64,000 nucleotides of DNA from Methylobacterium aerolatum (lineage in GTDB: Bacteria; Pseudomonadota; Alphaproteobacteria; Rhizobiales; Beijerinckiaceae). The stretch is from positions 55,042-119,041 of the forward strand of contig NZ_BPQE01000027.1 of assembly GCF_022179085.1 (NCBI RefSeq), written 5' to 3'. The notes below the pieces were generated by a model. The model worked only from the letters and a program-made list of their open reading frames with translations. It did no database searches and was not told where the DNA came from. Positions 10,725 through 19,610 of the stretch are shown piece after piece; position 1 is the first letter of the stretch; every line of letters begins with the position of its first letter. The translations under genes were made by a program, and so were the position numbers.

Positions 10725-11594
10725 TCAGCCCCGGCGGCTGCGGCGCCGCGAGACTTCGGCGAGGGCGGCGAGGTCCTTCGCCCCGTCCCCGTGCGCGATG
10801 GCCTCGATGAGGTTGTCCCGCAGCACGCTCGCCACGGGCATGGGCACCCCCGCGCCCTCGGCCGCCTGGAGGGCGAGGCGCACGTCCTTGGCCCCGAGCG
10901 ACAGGCCGAAGCCCGGCGGATCGTAGCGGGAGGCCGCGATGGCGCCGCCGTAGTTCTTGTAGATCGGCGCCGCGAAGATCGTGTTCATGACGAGATCAAG
11001 GAACTCGGCGCCGGGGACGCCGTGCGACTCTGACAGGGCGCAGGCTTCGCCCATGGCCTCGATGGCGGCAACGATCATGAAGTTGCCCGCGAGCTTCACC
11101 GCGTTCGCCCGCTTGGCATCCTCGCCGTAACGCCAGGTCTTCGCACCCATGGCGTCGAGGACGGGCGCCGCGCCGTCGATGGCCTCCGCCGGCCCGGCGG
11201 CGACGATGTTGAGCTTGCCCGCCTCGGCGACGTCGGGGCGGCCGAAGACCGGGGCGGAGACGTACGGGATACCCGCCCGCCCGTGGATCGCCGTGAGCCG
11301 TTCGGCCAGCGCCACCGAGACGGTGCTCATGCCGAGGTGGACGGACGGCCGCCCGCCACCGTCGAGGAGTCCGCCCTCGACCACCACCGCCTCGAGGGCG
11401 GCGTCGTCGGCCAGCATGGTGATGGCGGCGTCCCCGGCGAAGGCTTCTGCGGCCGTCGCCACGGGCGTCACCCCCGGAATGCCCTGCGCGCCCTCCGGCG
11501 AGCGGTTCCAGGCCCGCACCGTGTGGCCCGCCCGCGCGAGGCTCGCGGCCATGCCGCGACCCATCTTGCCCATCCCGATGATACCGACGTCCAT
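10725..11594 (-). CDS. NAD(P)-dependent beta-hydroxyacid dehydrogenase
   Basis: A 289-residue member of the 3-hydroxyisobutyrate dehydrogenase/GLYR1 family. It begins with the Rossmann fingerprint VGIIGMGKMGRGMAASLARA; the substrate loop appears as YVSAPVFGRPDVAEAG, and the catalytic Lys lies in NAVKLAGNFM. These enzymes oxidise small beta-hydroxy acids or reduce the matching semialdehydes. The substrate cannot be read from the sequence. The ATG at 11594 is preceded by CCGGGAGACG. It is divergent from the P1 peptidase gene. Confidence 0.9.
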   Translation of the reverse strand: MDVGIIGMGKMGRGMAASLARAGHTVRAWNRSPEGAQGIPGVTPVATAAEAFAGDAAITMLADDAALEAVVVEGGLLDGGGRPSVHLGMSTVSVALAERLTAIHGRAGIPYVSAPVFGRPDVAEAGKLNIVAAGPAEAIDGAAPVLDAMGAKTWRYGEDAKRANAVKLAGNFMIVAAIEAMGEACALSESHGVPGAEFLDLVMNTIFAAPIYKNYGGAIAASRYDPPGFGLSLGAKDVRLALQAAEGAGVPMPVASVLRDNLIEAIAHGDGAKDLAALAEVSRRRSRRG

Positions 11595-11718
11595 CTTCGT
11601 CTCCCGGAGTTCCGGCCCGCAAGATGGGAAACATCCTGCGCACGGGAAGTGCTCCCGGGCGGGCGCCGATCGGGGTACGCTCGTTCCGCGGGGCCGCGGA
11701 TCGTGGCAGGCTGCCGCG

Positions 11719-12756
11719 ATGAGCGATTCCCGGCCCTCCGGCCTCCTCACCGACATCCCGGGCATCCGCGTCGGCCACGCGGCCGATCTGCGGGTGCGCA
11801 GCGGCGTCACCGCCATCCTGTTCGATGCGCCGGTGGTGGCCTCGGTCGACGTGCGCGGGGGAGGACCCGGCACCCGCGAGACGGACCTCCTCGACCCAGA
11901 GCGCACGGTGGAGACCATCGACGCCCTCGTCCTGTCGGGGGGCTCCGCCTTCGGTCTCGACGCCGCCGCCGGTGTGACGGCGTGGCTCGCCGGGCAGGGC
12001 AAGGGCTTCGCCGTCGGCGGGGTGCGGGTGCCGATCGTGCCCGCCGCGATCCTGTTCGACCTGCTCAACGGCGGCCACAAGCAGTGGGGCGACGATCCCC
12101 CCTACCGCGACCTCGGGCGACGGGCGGCCGAGGTGGCGGGCGGGGATTTCGCCCTCGGCTCCGTGGGGGCCGGGACGGGCGCCCGCACCGGGAACCTCAA
12201 GGGCGGGATCGGTTCGGCCTCCGCGCCCGTCGAGGGCACGCCCTTCCGGGTGGCGGCGCTCGCGGCGGTGAACGCCTTCGGCCGGGCGGTCGTGGGCGAC
12301 GGCCCGCATTTCTGGGCGGCGCCCTTCGAGGTCGGCGGCGAGTTCGGGGGGCTCGGGCTCCCCTCCCCAGTGCCCGAGGCGGCCCATGCCTTCCCCGCTC
12401 GAATCCTTCCCGGCGCGGCCACCACCCTCGCGGTCGTCGCCACCGACGCGGCCCTCACCAAGGCGCAGTGCCGCCGCCTCGCGGTGGCCGCCCAGGATGG
12501 GCTGGCCCGCGCCCTGGTCCCCGCCCACACGCCGCTGGACGGCGACCTCGTCTTCTCCGTCGCGACGGGCGCCCAGCCGCTCGCCGACCCGGTGGGCGAC
12601 GTGGCCCGCCTCGGCCATGCGGCGGCGCGGGTGCTCGCGCGGGCCATCGCGCGGGGGGTCTACGAGGCGACCGGCCTGCCAGGTGTCACGGCGGCGGCGC
12701 CTGGGGCGATGGAGGGGTTGCCGCCGGCGTGGCGGGACGTGTTCGGGGGGCGGTAA
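11719..12756 (+). CDS. P1-family (DmpA-type) aminopeptidase
   Basis: A 345-residue N-terminal-nucleophile peptidase related to DmpA and BapA, which self-cleave and release N-terminal residues from peptides or beta-peptides. Signatures are SDIPG-like ITDIPGIRVGHA (here LTDIPGIRVGHA), LSGGSAFGLDAAAGV, VGAGTGARTGNLKGGIG and the following Ser that is the expected self-cleavage nucleophile (GGIG-SAS). No signal peptide is visible. The ATG at 11719 gives the conserved N-terminus. Confidence 0.9.
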   Translation: MSDSRPSGLLTDIPGIRVGHAADLRVRSGVTAILFDAPVVASVDVRGGGPGTRETDLLDPERTVETIDALVLSGGSAFGLDAAAGVTAWLAGQGKGFAVGGVRVPIVPAAILFDLLNGGHKQWGDDPPYRDLGRRAAEVAGGDFALGSVGAGTGARTGNLKGGIGSASAPVEGTPFRVAALAAVNAFGRAVVGDGPHFWAAPFEVGGEFGGLGLPSPVPEAAHAFPARILPGAATTLAVVATDAALTKAQCRRLAVAAQDGLARALVPAHTPLDGDLVFSVATGAQPLADPVGDVARLGHAAARVLARAIARGVYEATGLPGVTAAAPGAMEGLPPAWRDVFGGR

Positions 12757-12766
12757 GCCGCGCTTG

Positions 12767-13165
12767 TCAGACCCAGTTTTCGGTCCGCAGGCCCGGTATG
12801 CGCTCGAACTCCCGCAGGTTGTTCGTGACGACGATCAAGCCCTCGCTGCGAGCATGTCCGCCGATCTGCATATCGTGCGGCCCACACACTCTCCCTGCCC
12901 GACTGAGTTCGGCGTGAACCTGCCCGTAATGTGCGGCGGCCTTCTCGCCGAATGGCAGAACTTCGAGGTGCGAGATAAACCGCTGGATGACCTCGAGATT
13001 CTTGGTTCGATGCTGAGATTTCTCCGCGCCGTAATGTAATTCACCGAGAGTGATGCTCGAGATACAGAGCTGATCGGCCAATAGATCGAAACGCTCGCGC
13101 AACTCTGGTGGTCGTGACTTGATAATGTATATGCAAATATTCGTATCCAGCATATAGGCGAGCAT
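12767..13165 (-). CDS. vapC: VapC-type PIN-domain toxin
   Basis: A 132-residue PIN-domain ribonuclease. Its acidic metal-binding residues are visible in YMLDTNICIYI (Asp-7), SSITLGELHYG (Glu) and CGPHDMQIGGHA (Asp), and it has the closing TNNLREF. VapC toxins cleave tRNA or rRNA. The start overlaps the vapB stop by one base (TGATG). Local GC is lower than in the flanking metabolic genes. Confidence 0.93.
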   Translation of the reverse strand: MLAYMLDTNICIYIIKSRPPELRERFDLLADQLCISSITLGELHYGAEKSQHRTKNLEVIQRFISHLEVLPFGEKAAAHYGQVHAELSRAGRVCGPHDMQIGGHARSEGLIVVTNNLREFERIPGLRTENWV

Positions 13166-13398
13166 CAGAACGCCTCACGCTCCTCGGCGATAGGCTGATC
13201 ACGCTCGACCATGAAGTCGTCGCTGACGCGTGGGCCGTTCGTGAAGAAGTCGTCCCACCGCTCCCCGCGGGGCACGATAACCCGGCTGCGGCCGACTTTC
13301 ATGATGTCGACGTGATGCACATCCTCCGGGAACGCCACCGCCTTAGGGAGGCGAACGGCTTGGCTCCGGTTGCTGATGAAGACCGTCGAACTCGGCAT
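13165..13398 (-). CDS. vapB: VapB-type antitoxin
   Basis: A 77-residue AbrB/MazE-fold antitoxin: the swapped-hairpin DNA-binding part is TVFISNRSQAVRLPKAVAF followed by VHHVDIMKVGRSRVIVP. The C-terminus is the toxin-binding tail. The ATG at 13398 (MPSSTVFISN) fits the family; an upstream start at 13422 would place coding sequence inside the operator palindrome. Confidence 0.92.
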   Translation of the reverse strand: MPSSTVFISNRSQAVRLPKAVAFPEDVHHVDIMKVGRSRVIVPRGERWDDFFTNGPRVSDDFMVERDQPIAEEREAF

Positions 13399-13413
13399 CG
13401 TCGGGACCTCTGC

Positions 13414-13430
13414 ATATCCCAATGGGATAT
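13414..13430. promoter_or_regulatory. candidate VapBC autoregulatory operator
   Basis: ATATCCCAATGGGATAT is a perfect 8-bp inverted repeat around one central base. It lies 16 bases upstream of the vapB ATG, where VapBC complexes typically bind to repress their own promoter. Its role is inferred from position and symmetry. Confidence 0.65.
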
Positions 13431-13575
13431 ACCGAGGCTCGGGTGGGTGGACAAGTGTCGGATACCAGGGGGAGACGGGGAGGGTTTCGAACCTTCGATG
13501 AGCGGAACTCGCAAAGTCGAAATTCGTCCGCCGCCCCTCGATTGTTTCACCTCGCTCGCGACGACGGCCTTGTCC

Positions 13576-13869
13576 TCACACCGCGTCCTTCGCCTCGGCC
13601 AGCAGGTCCGCGAGCCCCTTGTCCACTTCGGCGGCGAGCATGGCCCGCTCGGGCACCGTGAGGTCCCCCGCCCAGCCCTTGCCGCCCGCCTCCTTCTCGC
13701 CGAAGCCTTCGGTGCAGCGGGCGCGCTCCGAGGCGATGAAGGCTTCCACCTCCTCGGGGCGGGTCCGCATGGCGTGGACGAGGCCGAACCACGCGGCCCG
13801 TTCCACCACCGCGAGCCGCGCGCGCAGGCGGATCGCCACCGCCTTCTCGGGATCGACCGTCTCGCTCAT
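13576..13869 (-). CDS. hypothetical protein coupled to hybrid histidine kinase
   Basis: A 97-residue, largely helical, charged protein of unknown function ([20 protein letters not shown], then [13 protein letters not shown]). Its ATG overlaps the stop of the upstream hybrid kinase gene (ATGA), so the two are translated together. That points to a shared task, for example as an accessory or partner of the kinase, but no domain is recognised. Confidence 0.75.
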   Translation of the reverse strand: MSETVDPEKAVAIRLRARLAVVERAAWFGLVHAMRTRPEEVEAFIASERARCTEGFGEKEAGGKGWAGDLTVPERAMLAAEVDKGLADLLAEAKDAV

Positions 13870-16229
13870 CCGTCCTTCTCCGCCAGTTGTTCGATCAGGC
13901 CCTGCAACCGGCCGGGCACGGTGTCGGGGGTCGCACGGGCGTAGAGCACCCGCAATTGCCGGCCGATCTCGGCGAGGCTGAGCGAGCCCTTCGGGATCAC
14001 CCGGTCCGCCGAGGCACCGAGGCTTGCCTTCTCGGCGGGGGTGATCTCCTTGGCGGTGAGTACCACCACGGGGACGTCGCCGTCCGGCCGGGAGCGCAGG
14101 GCGCGCAGGAAGCCGAACCCGTCCATCTCCGGCATCATCAGGTCGAGGAGGATCAGGTTGGGCCGCGCGAGGTCGAAATGCTCCAGGGCGACGCGGCCGT
14201 TGGCGGCCTCGTCGACGATCCATCCCTCGCGGGAGAGGGAGCGGCGCAGGCGCTCGCGGGCGTCGTCGTCGTCGTCCACCACGAGCACCCGTGCCTCGGC
14301 GGGGGCCTGGGGCCGGTAGCACTCCATCAGGGATTTCAGGCGATCCCAGTCGATGGGCTTCACGAAGTAATCGGTGGCGCCCAGCGCCTGGCCGAGGCCC
14401 TGCTCCGCCACCACGGAGGTCATGATGACGGGGGTGCCGGCGAGATCCGGGTCGCTGCGCACCGCGTGGAGCACGGCCCAGCCGTCCATGCGCGGCATCT
14501 CCACGTCGAGGAGGATCGCCCGGGGCTTGAGGGCGCGGGCCAGGGTCAGCCCCGCCCGGCCGTCGGCGGCGGTGCGGACATGGAAGCCCTCCCGTTCGAG
14601 GAAGCGCTGGAGCAATTCCCGCGCGGCCGGATCGTCGTCAACGAGGAGCACCGTGTCGTGGTGCAGGATGTCGTGCTGCGCCTCCAGCGCCGTCGCTTCG
14701 TCCGCCGGCTCCTCCTCGGGGATGAGCACCGAGGGGATCCGCATGGTGAACGTGGCGCCCTGCCCCGGCTCGCTTTCGACGCCGATGTCGCCGCCCATCG
14801 TGCGGCAGAAGGCGCGGGTGATGGCGAGCCCGAGGCCGGTGCCGCCGAACTGGCGGGTGGTCGAATCGTCGGCCTGCACGAACCGCTCGAACAGGCGGCC
14901 CATCTGCTCCCGCGTCAGGCCGATGCCGGTATCGGTCACCGCGAAGGACAGCCAGTCGGCCCCGTCCTCCCGGTGGCGGCGGGCGGTGAGGGTGATCGTG
15001 CCCTTCTCGGTGAACTTCGCGGCGTTGCCGACGAGGTTGAGCAGGCACTGGCGGATCTTGGTCTGATCCTGGTGCATCTGCCCGAGATCGCCCTCGGTAT
15101 CGAGGACGAAGCGGTTGGCCTTCTTCTCGATCAGGGAGCCGGTGGCGTCCTGGACGTCACGCAGCAACTCGGCGATGGTGAAGGTCTCGGCCGAGGCGGT
15201 GACCCGGCCCGCCTCGATCTTGGAGATATCGAGCACGTCGTTGATGAGGGACAGGAGGTGCCGGGCCGCCGCCTCGATCTTGCGCAGGTCCGGCAGCAGG
15301 GCCGCCTGGCCGATATCCTCCAACTCCTCGCCCAGCATCTCGGAATAGCCGATCACCGCCGAGAGCGGCGTGCGCAACTCGTGGCTCATGTTGGCGATGA
15401 ACTGGCTCTTGGCGCGGTTGGCGGCCTCGGCCGCCTGCCGGGCGCGCTCGGCCTCGGCCTCGGCCTCCTTGCGCACGGTGATGTCGACATGGGTGCCGAC
15501 CCATTCGCGCAGGGTGCCGTCGGAGGCGAAGACCGGCACGCCCCGGGCCTCCATGTCCCGCCACACGCCGTCGTGGCGGCGCAGGCGGTGAGTGACGAAA
15601 TAGGGCACGCGCTCCTCGACGGAGCGGGCCCAGGCCTCAGCGACCTCGCCCCGGTCCTCGGGATGGATCGCGTCCACCCAGCCCCAGCCCTGGTAGGCTT
15701 CCTCGGTCTGGCCGGTATAGGCGCCCCAGCGGGGCTGCGGCGGCAGCAGTTCGCCCTCCGCGTTGGTGTTCCAGATCACCGCCGCCGAGGCGTCGACCAG
15801 GGCGCGGAAGCGCTCCTCCGAATGGCGCAGGCGCTCCTCGGTGCCGCGGCGGCGGGTGATGTCGGTGTTGGTGCCGTACCAGCGCAGGATCGACCCGTCC
15901 GGCGCCCGGTGGGGCATGGCCTGCGACAGGAACCAGCGGTACTCGCCGTTGGCGCCGAGCAGCGGGAATGTGTCCTCCCACGGCACCCCCGCCTCCACGG
16001 CGAGGCGGTAGCGGACCTCGACGGCGGCGATGTGGTCCGGGTGGTGGAGCCTGCGCCAGCCCCAGCCCTGCATCTCCTCCAGGGTGGTGCCCGTGAAATC
16101 GTACCAGCGGGCATTGTACCAGATGATATGGCCGTCGGCCCGGGCGATCCAGGCGAGCTGCGGCAGGGCATCCGCGAGGTTGCGGAAGTCGTCGTCGGTG
16201 ACGGCATCGCCGCCAACTGGTTCGCTCAT
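13866..16229 (-). CDS. PAS-PAS hybrid histidine kinase with two C-terminal receivers
   Basis: About 787 residues. Two PAS/PAC modules (about 10-130 and 140-260, each with a [11 protein letters not shown] or WGAYTGQT core) are followed by a HisKA segment with the phospho-acceptor His in [16 protein letters not shown], an HATPase domain ending [14 protein letters not shown], and two receiver domains ([14 protein letters not shown] and [14 protein letters not shown], with phospho-acceptor Asp in [11 protein letters not shown] and [11 protein letters not shown]). There is no membrane segment, so it is a soluble sensor. The ATG at 16229 gives the first PAS domain directly. No output regulator is adjacent; a 97-residue protein is coupled downstream. 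Confidence 0.93.
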   Translation of the reverse strand: MSEPVGGDAVTDDDFRNLADALPQLAWIARADGHIIWYNARWYDFTGTTLEEMQGWGWRRLHHPDHIAAVEVRYRLAVEAGVPWEDTFPLLGANGEYRWFLSQAMPHRAPDGSILRWYGTNTDITRRRGTEERLRHSEERFRALVDASAAVIWNTNAEGELLPPQPRWGAYTGQTEEAYQGWGWVDAIHPEDRGEVAEAWARSVEERVPYFVTHRLRRHDGVWRDMEARGVPVFASDGTLREWVGTHVDITVRKEAEAEAERARQAAEAANRAKSQFIANMSHELRTPLSAVIGYSEMLGEELEDIGQAALLPDLRKIEAAARHLLSLINDVLDISKIEAGRVTASAETFTIAELLRDVQDATGSLIEKKANRFVLDTEGDLGQMHQDQTKIRQCLLNLVGNAAKFTEKGTITLTARRHREDGADWLSFAVTDTGIGLTREQMGRLFERFVQADDSTTRQFGGTGLGLAITRAFCRTMGGDIGVESEPGQGATFTMRIPSVLIPEEEPADEATALEAQHDILHHDTVLLVDDDPAARELLQRFLEREGFHVRTAADGRAGLTLARALKPRAILLDVEMPRMDGWAVLHAVRSDPDLAGTPVIMTSVVAEQGLGQALGATDYFVKPIDWDRLKSLMECYRPQAPAEARVLVVDDDDDARERLRRSLSREGWIVDEAANGRVALEHFDLARPNLILLDLMMPEMDGFGFLRALRSRPDGDVPVVVLTAKEITPAEKASLGASADRVIPKGSLSLAEIGRQLRVLYARATPDTVPGRLQGLIEQLAEKDG

Positions 16230-16301
16230 GGCCCTGCCGGTTCTGAAGACAACCGGAAGGTAGGGCGCCCGCCCCGCCAAGTCATGGGATCGCCCACGCC
16301 C

Positions 16302-17168
16302 TCACGCCGTCCGCACGCCCGGGGCGGGCCGGCGGCTGCGCAGGGCGTCGATCGTGTAGAGGGCCAGCCCCGCCCAGATCAGCACGAACATCGCCACCCG
16401 GTGCGGTTCGAGCTGCTCGCCATAGGCCAGGACACTGAGGAGCAGCAGGCCGGTTGGCGCCACGTATTGCAGCAGGCCGAGGGTCGTCAGGCGCAGGCGC
16501 GCCGCCGCCGCCGCGAACCAGATGAGCGGGAAGGCCGTGGTCACGCCGGTGAGCATCAAGAGGAGGAGATCCCTCGGCGCCGCCGGCAGGAAGGGCTGCG
16601 GCGAGACGACGAGCCATCCCACCGCCAGGGGCAGGAGCACCAGCGTCTCGGCCAGGAAGCCGACGAGGCTATCCACGGCCACGACCTTCCGGATGAGGCT
16701 GTAGAGGGCGAAGGACACGGCCAGCGCCAGGGACACCAGGGGCAGGTCGCCCGCCCAGATCACCGCGATGCCCACGCCCACCGCCGCGATGGCGATCGCC
16801 ACGCCCTGGACCGGCCGCAGCCTCTCGCCCAGCACGAGGCGCCCGAGCCCGACGTTGACGAGCGGGTTGATGTAGTAGCCGAGGCTCGCGTCGAGCATGT
16901 GCCCGCGGTCGATCGAGACGAGATAGAGCAGCCAGTTCAGGCCGATCAGCGCCGCCGAGACCGCCAGCAGCGCATGCCGCTTCGTGAGCGGATGGGGCAG
17001 GCGCAGCCGCTTGTGCCATGCAAGCGCCAGCAACCCCGCGAACAGGGCCGACCAGACGATCCGCTCGGCGAGGATGTGGCTCGGGCTGAACCCGCCGAGC
17101 AACCGGAAGTGGACCGGGACCACGAGGCCCCAGCTCAGATAGGCGGCGAGCGCGTAGACGAGGCCCAC
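16302..17168 (-). CDS. rarD: RarD-type EamA transporter
   Basis: A 288-residue, ten-segment membrane protein of the drug/metabolite (EamA) transporter superfamily, RarD branch: YLSWGLVVPVHFRLL, ERIVWSALFAGLLAL, LNWLLYLVSIDRGHMLDASL, GYYINPLVNVGLG and LGLLQYVAPTGLLLLSVLAYGE. The start is a GTG at 17168, supported by AAGGAA eight bases upstream and by the match to RarD length. Substrate is unknown. Confidence 0.92.
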   Translation of the reverse strand: MGLVYALAAYLSWGLVVPVHFRLLGGFSPSHILAERIVWSALFAGLLALAWHKRLRLPHPLTKRHALLAVSAALIGLNWLLYLVSIDRGHMLDASLGYYINPLVNVGLGRLVLGERLRPVQGVAIAIAAVGVGIAVIWAGDLPLVSLALAVSFALYSLIRKVVAVDSLVGFLAETLVLLPLAVGWLVVSPQPFLPAAPRDLLLLMLTGVTTAFPLIWFAAAAARLRLTTLGLLQYVAPTGLLLLSVLAYGEQLEPHRVAMFVLIWAGLALYTIDALRSRRPAPGVRTA

Positions 17169-17343
17169 GGCGTTTCCTTCTTGTCTGCGTAATCGCGGAC
17201 GTCGCGGGCTCTTTAACGGAGCCGGGCCGGGGTGGACAGGCGGCGCGGCGCAGGGCTGCCCGGTCCGGGCGACCGACCCGGCGCGCCCGCCGCCGTCATG
17301 CGCGCCCGGCGCCGCCAGGGCTTCGCGACGCTCGCGATGACGG

Positions 17344-18282
17344 TCAGGTCGGTGACGACGACGGGGCGGCGGCGGATGGCGGCGAGGGCGTGGGATCGCC
17401 GGCCTGCTCCTGCGCGAGGATCCACTCCCGGAACCGCAAGACCGCGGGCGCAGCGGCATCGCGCGTGCGCCAACAGAGGAAATGGAGATCGCGGCGGATG
17501 CCGATGTAGCGATCGCCGCCGAGGCGCACGAGGTCGCCCGCCTCCGTCGCCTCGCGGGCGAAGCGCAGGCTCTCCAGGGCTACGCCCAACCCCTGGACCG
17601 CCGCCGAGATGACGAGGGCGCCCCTGTCGAAGGCCGGGCCGCCGCGGGCCCGCGGCGGGCTCAGGCCGTTGAGGGCGAACCAGTCGGCCCAGCGCACCGG
17701 GCTGAAGGAGGATTCGAGCCAGGTGAGGCGGCCGACCGCTCCGGGAGACAGGTCGGTCTCCGCGAGGTCGGGGCGGCACAGGGCGGTGATCTCCTCGGGC
17801 CCCAGGGACTCGACGGAGAGGCCCTTGCCAGATGGCGGTCGCCCGTAGGCGATGGCCACGTCGATCTCGGGATGACGGGTCAGGTCGAGGGGCTCCGCCC
17901 CGGAGGACAGGCGGATCGCGATGCCGGGATTCTGCCCGACGAAACCCGGCAGACGCGGACCCAGCCACGTGGTGGCGAAGCTCGGCGTGCAGTGGACGCC
18001 GAGGGAGGACGAGACCTCGGGCATCAACTCGGCGCAGGCGGCCTCGATGGTGTCGAAGGCCCGCGACAGCCCGTCGAGGAGGCGCTCGCCGTCGCCGGTG
18101 AGCGTGGCGCGCCGGTTCTCCCGGCGGAACAGCGCCCGGCCGAGATGCCGTTCGAGGGCCCGGATCTGGTGGCTGACCGCCGAGGGCGTGAGGCAGAGCT
18201 CGTCGCTCGCCCGGGCGAAGCTGCCGAGCCGGGCGGCGGCCTCGAAGGCCCGCAGGGCCGGAAAGCTCGGGATCCGCCGCAT
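17344..18282 (-). CDS. LysR-family regulator, GcvA-like
   Basis: A 312-residue LysR-type regulator. The winged helix-turn-helix spans residues 1-65 (PSFPALRAFEAAARLGSFA, LTPSAVSHQIRALE), followed by the LysR substrate domain (LGVHCTPSFATTWLGPRL is typical of the GcvA subgroup). It is divergent from a class II aldolase gene, with a perfect palindrome 10-26 bases before its ATG, so it probably regulates that gene and itself. Confidence 0.92.
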   Translation of the reverse strand: MRRIPSFPALRAFEAAARLGSFARASDELCLTPSAVSHQIRALERHLGRALFRRENRRATLTGDGERLLDGLSRAFDTIEAACAELMPEVSSSLGVHCTPSFATTWLGPRLPGFVGQNPGIAIRLSSGAEPLDLTRHPEIDVAIAYGRPPSGKGLSVESLGPEEITALCRPDLAETDLSPGAVGRLTWLESSFSPVRWADWFALNGLSPPRARGGPAFDRGALVISAAVQGLGVALESLRFAREATEAGDLVRLGGDRYIGIRRDLHFLCWRTRDAAAPAVLRFREWILAQEQAGDPTPSPPSAAAPSSSPT

Positions 18283-18291
18283 CGCTCGATC

Positions 18292-18326
18292 CGTGAATTG
18301 AATTCACGTTTTTGGTGAAAAAACGT
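18292..18326. promoter_or_regulatory. candidate LysR operator in divergent intergenic region
   Basis: CGTGAATTGAATTCACG (18292-18308) is a perfect 8-bp inverted repeat with one central base. It is directly followed by a second inverted repeat with ACGTTTTT/AAAAACGT arms (18306-18326). Both lie between the divergent LysR and aldolase genes, where a LysR regulator would bind. This is inferred from position. Confidence 0.55.
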
Positions 18327-18411
18327 CGTTTGTCAAAGCACGGGCAGAGGTGGAGACTCCCGCCCACAAGCCGCCCGTCCGATGGCGGCACGCTCCCCAG
18401 GAGGAAACGCC

Positions 18412-19278
18412 ATGCTCGACGACGAACACGTCCGTCACGACGAGGTCGCCCTCGACCTGCCGCCCGACGACCGGGGCCGCAAGCGCACCTCGATCTACCA
18501 GCCCGAGCAGTCCGGCCTGATTTTCCCGGAGATGCCGGAGTTCAACAACCACGCCGAGGAGCGGGAGTACCGCAAGAAGCACCTCGTCGCCGCCTGCCGC
18601 GCCTTCGCGATGCACGGCTTCGACTACGGCTTCGCCGGCCACCTGACGATCCGCGATCCCGAGCGTCCGGAGCTCTACTGGACGAACCCGATGTGCGTGC
18701 ACTTCTCGCAGGTGTCCATGTCGAACCTCATCCTCGCCGACCACAAGGGCCGCGTGGTGGAGGGCCGCTACGCCATCAACCGGGCCGGATTCGTGCTGCA
18801 CGGCGCCGTGCACGAGGAATACCCCGAGGTCATGGCGATGTGCCACGCGCACACGATGTACGGCACGGCGTGGTGCGCCACCGGCCGACCGCTGGACATG
18901 ATCAGCCAGGACGCCGCCGCCTTCTACAAGAGCCATGCGGTGATCGGTGCCTCGGCGGGCGCGGTGGCGGTGGAGGCCAAGAGCGGCCTCTCGGTGGCCC
19001 AGCAGATCGGGCTCAACCGGGGCGTCCTGCACCAGAACCACGGCCTGCTCACCTGCTCGCGCCACAGCATCGACGACGCGGCCTTCTGGTTCATCGCCCT
19101 GGAGCGGGCGTGCCAGCAGCAGATCCTGGTGGAATCCACCGGCATCAAGCCGCAGACGCTGTCGGAGAAGACCGCCCAGTACAGCCGCGAGCATGTCGGC
19201 AGCGACTACATTGGTTGGTTGCACTTCCAGACGGTCTACGACCACATCGCGGCGACCCAGCCGGATATGTTCGACTGA
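18412..19278 (+). CDS. class II aldolase/adducin-family protein
   Basis: A 288-residue protein with the zinc-dependent class II aldolase fold: HGFDYGFAGHLTIRDPE, the His pair in MAMCHAHTMYGTAW, and the third His in LHQNHGLLTC. Relatives cleave sugar phosphates such as fuculose-1-phosphate or act as decarboxylases; the substrate here is not evident. An ideal AGGAGGAAA ribosome-binding site precedes the ATG at 18412. Likely controlled by the divergent LysR regulator. Confidence 0.9.
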   Translation: MLDDEHVRHDEVALDLPPDDRGRKRTSIYQPEQSGLIFPEMPEFNNHAEEREYRKKHLVAACRAFAMHGFDYGFAGHLTIRDPERPELYWTNPMCVHFSQVSMSNLILADHKGRVVEGRYAINRAGFVLHGAVHEEYPEVMAMCHAHTMYGTAWCATGRPLDMISQDAAAFYKSHAVIGASAGAVAVEAKSGLSVAQQIGLNRGVLHQNHGLLTCSRHSIDDAAFWFIALERACQQQILVESTGIKPQTLSEKTAQYSREHVGSDYIGWLHFQTVYDHIAATQPDMFD

Positions 19279-19364
19279 GCTGAGGCGGCCCGGGGAAACC
19301 CGGGCCTTTCCTTTGACGCGACGTCTGTGCGAGCGGAGCGTCGCCACCCGGGGCGGTGCCACGT

Positions 19365-19558
19365 CCTGAGAGGCAGGCCGAAGAGCCCCTCCGTCCCCTC
19401 AAACCCCCTCATTCTGAGGTGCGGCGAAGCCGCCTCGAAGGAGGCCTCCAGAGGGCGCCGCGATCCCTGACGCTCTCCTTCGAGGCCGTCGTTGCGCTCC
19501 GGCACCCCAGGATGAGGTCGCGCAGGGAAAAGGGCTGATGTTCCGGCCAGACCCTGAG
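19365..19558. repeat. MITE-like repeat with degenerate terminal inverted repeats
   Basis: Its ends, 19365-19383 and 19541-19558, are inverted relatives of the motif bounding 10482-10583. The interior contains TTCTGAGGTGCGGCGAAGCC and CTCCTTCGAGGC phrases also found near 26100-26260. It fills most of the 332-base gap between the aldolase and GST genes; nothing else is seen there. Confidence 0.5.
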
Positions 19559-19610
19559 AGGCCCCGTTCCCCTGGATCGCGTTACTGCGTTCGCACTGGC
19601 GGAGGTGGAG

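Noticed and set aside
13431-13575. Complete tRNA gene
   Set aside because: Only a T-arm-like part is visible; acceptor and anticodon stems cannot be formed.
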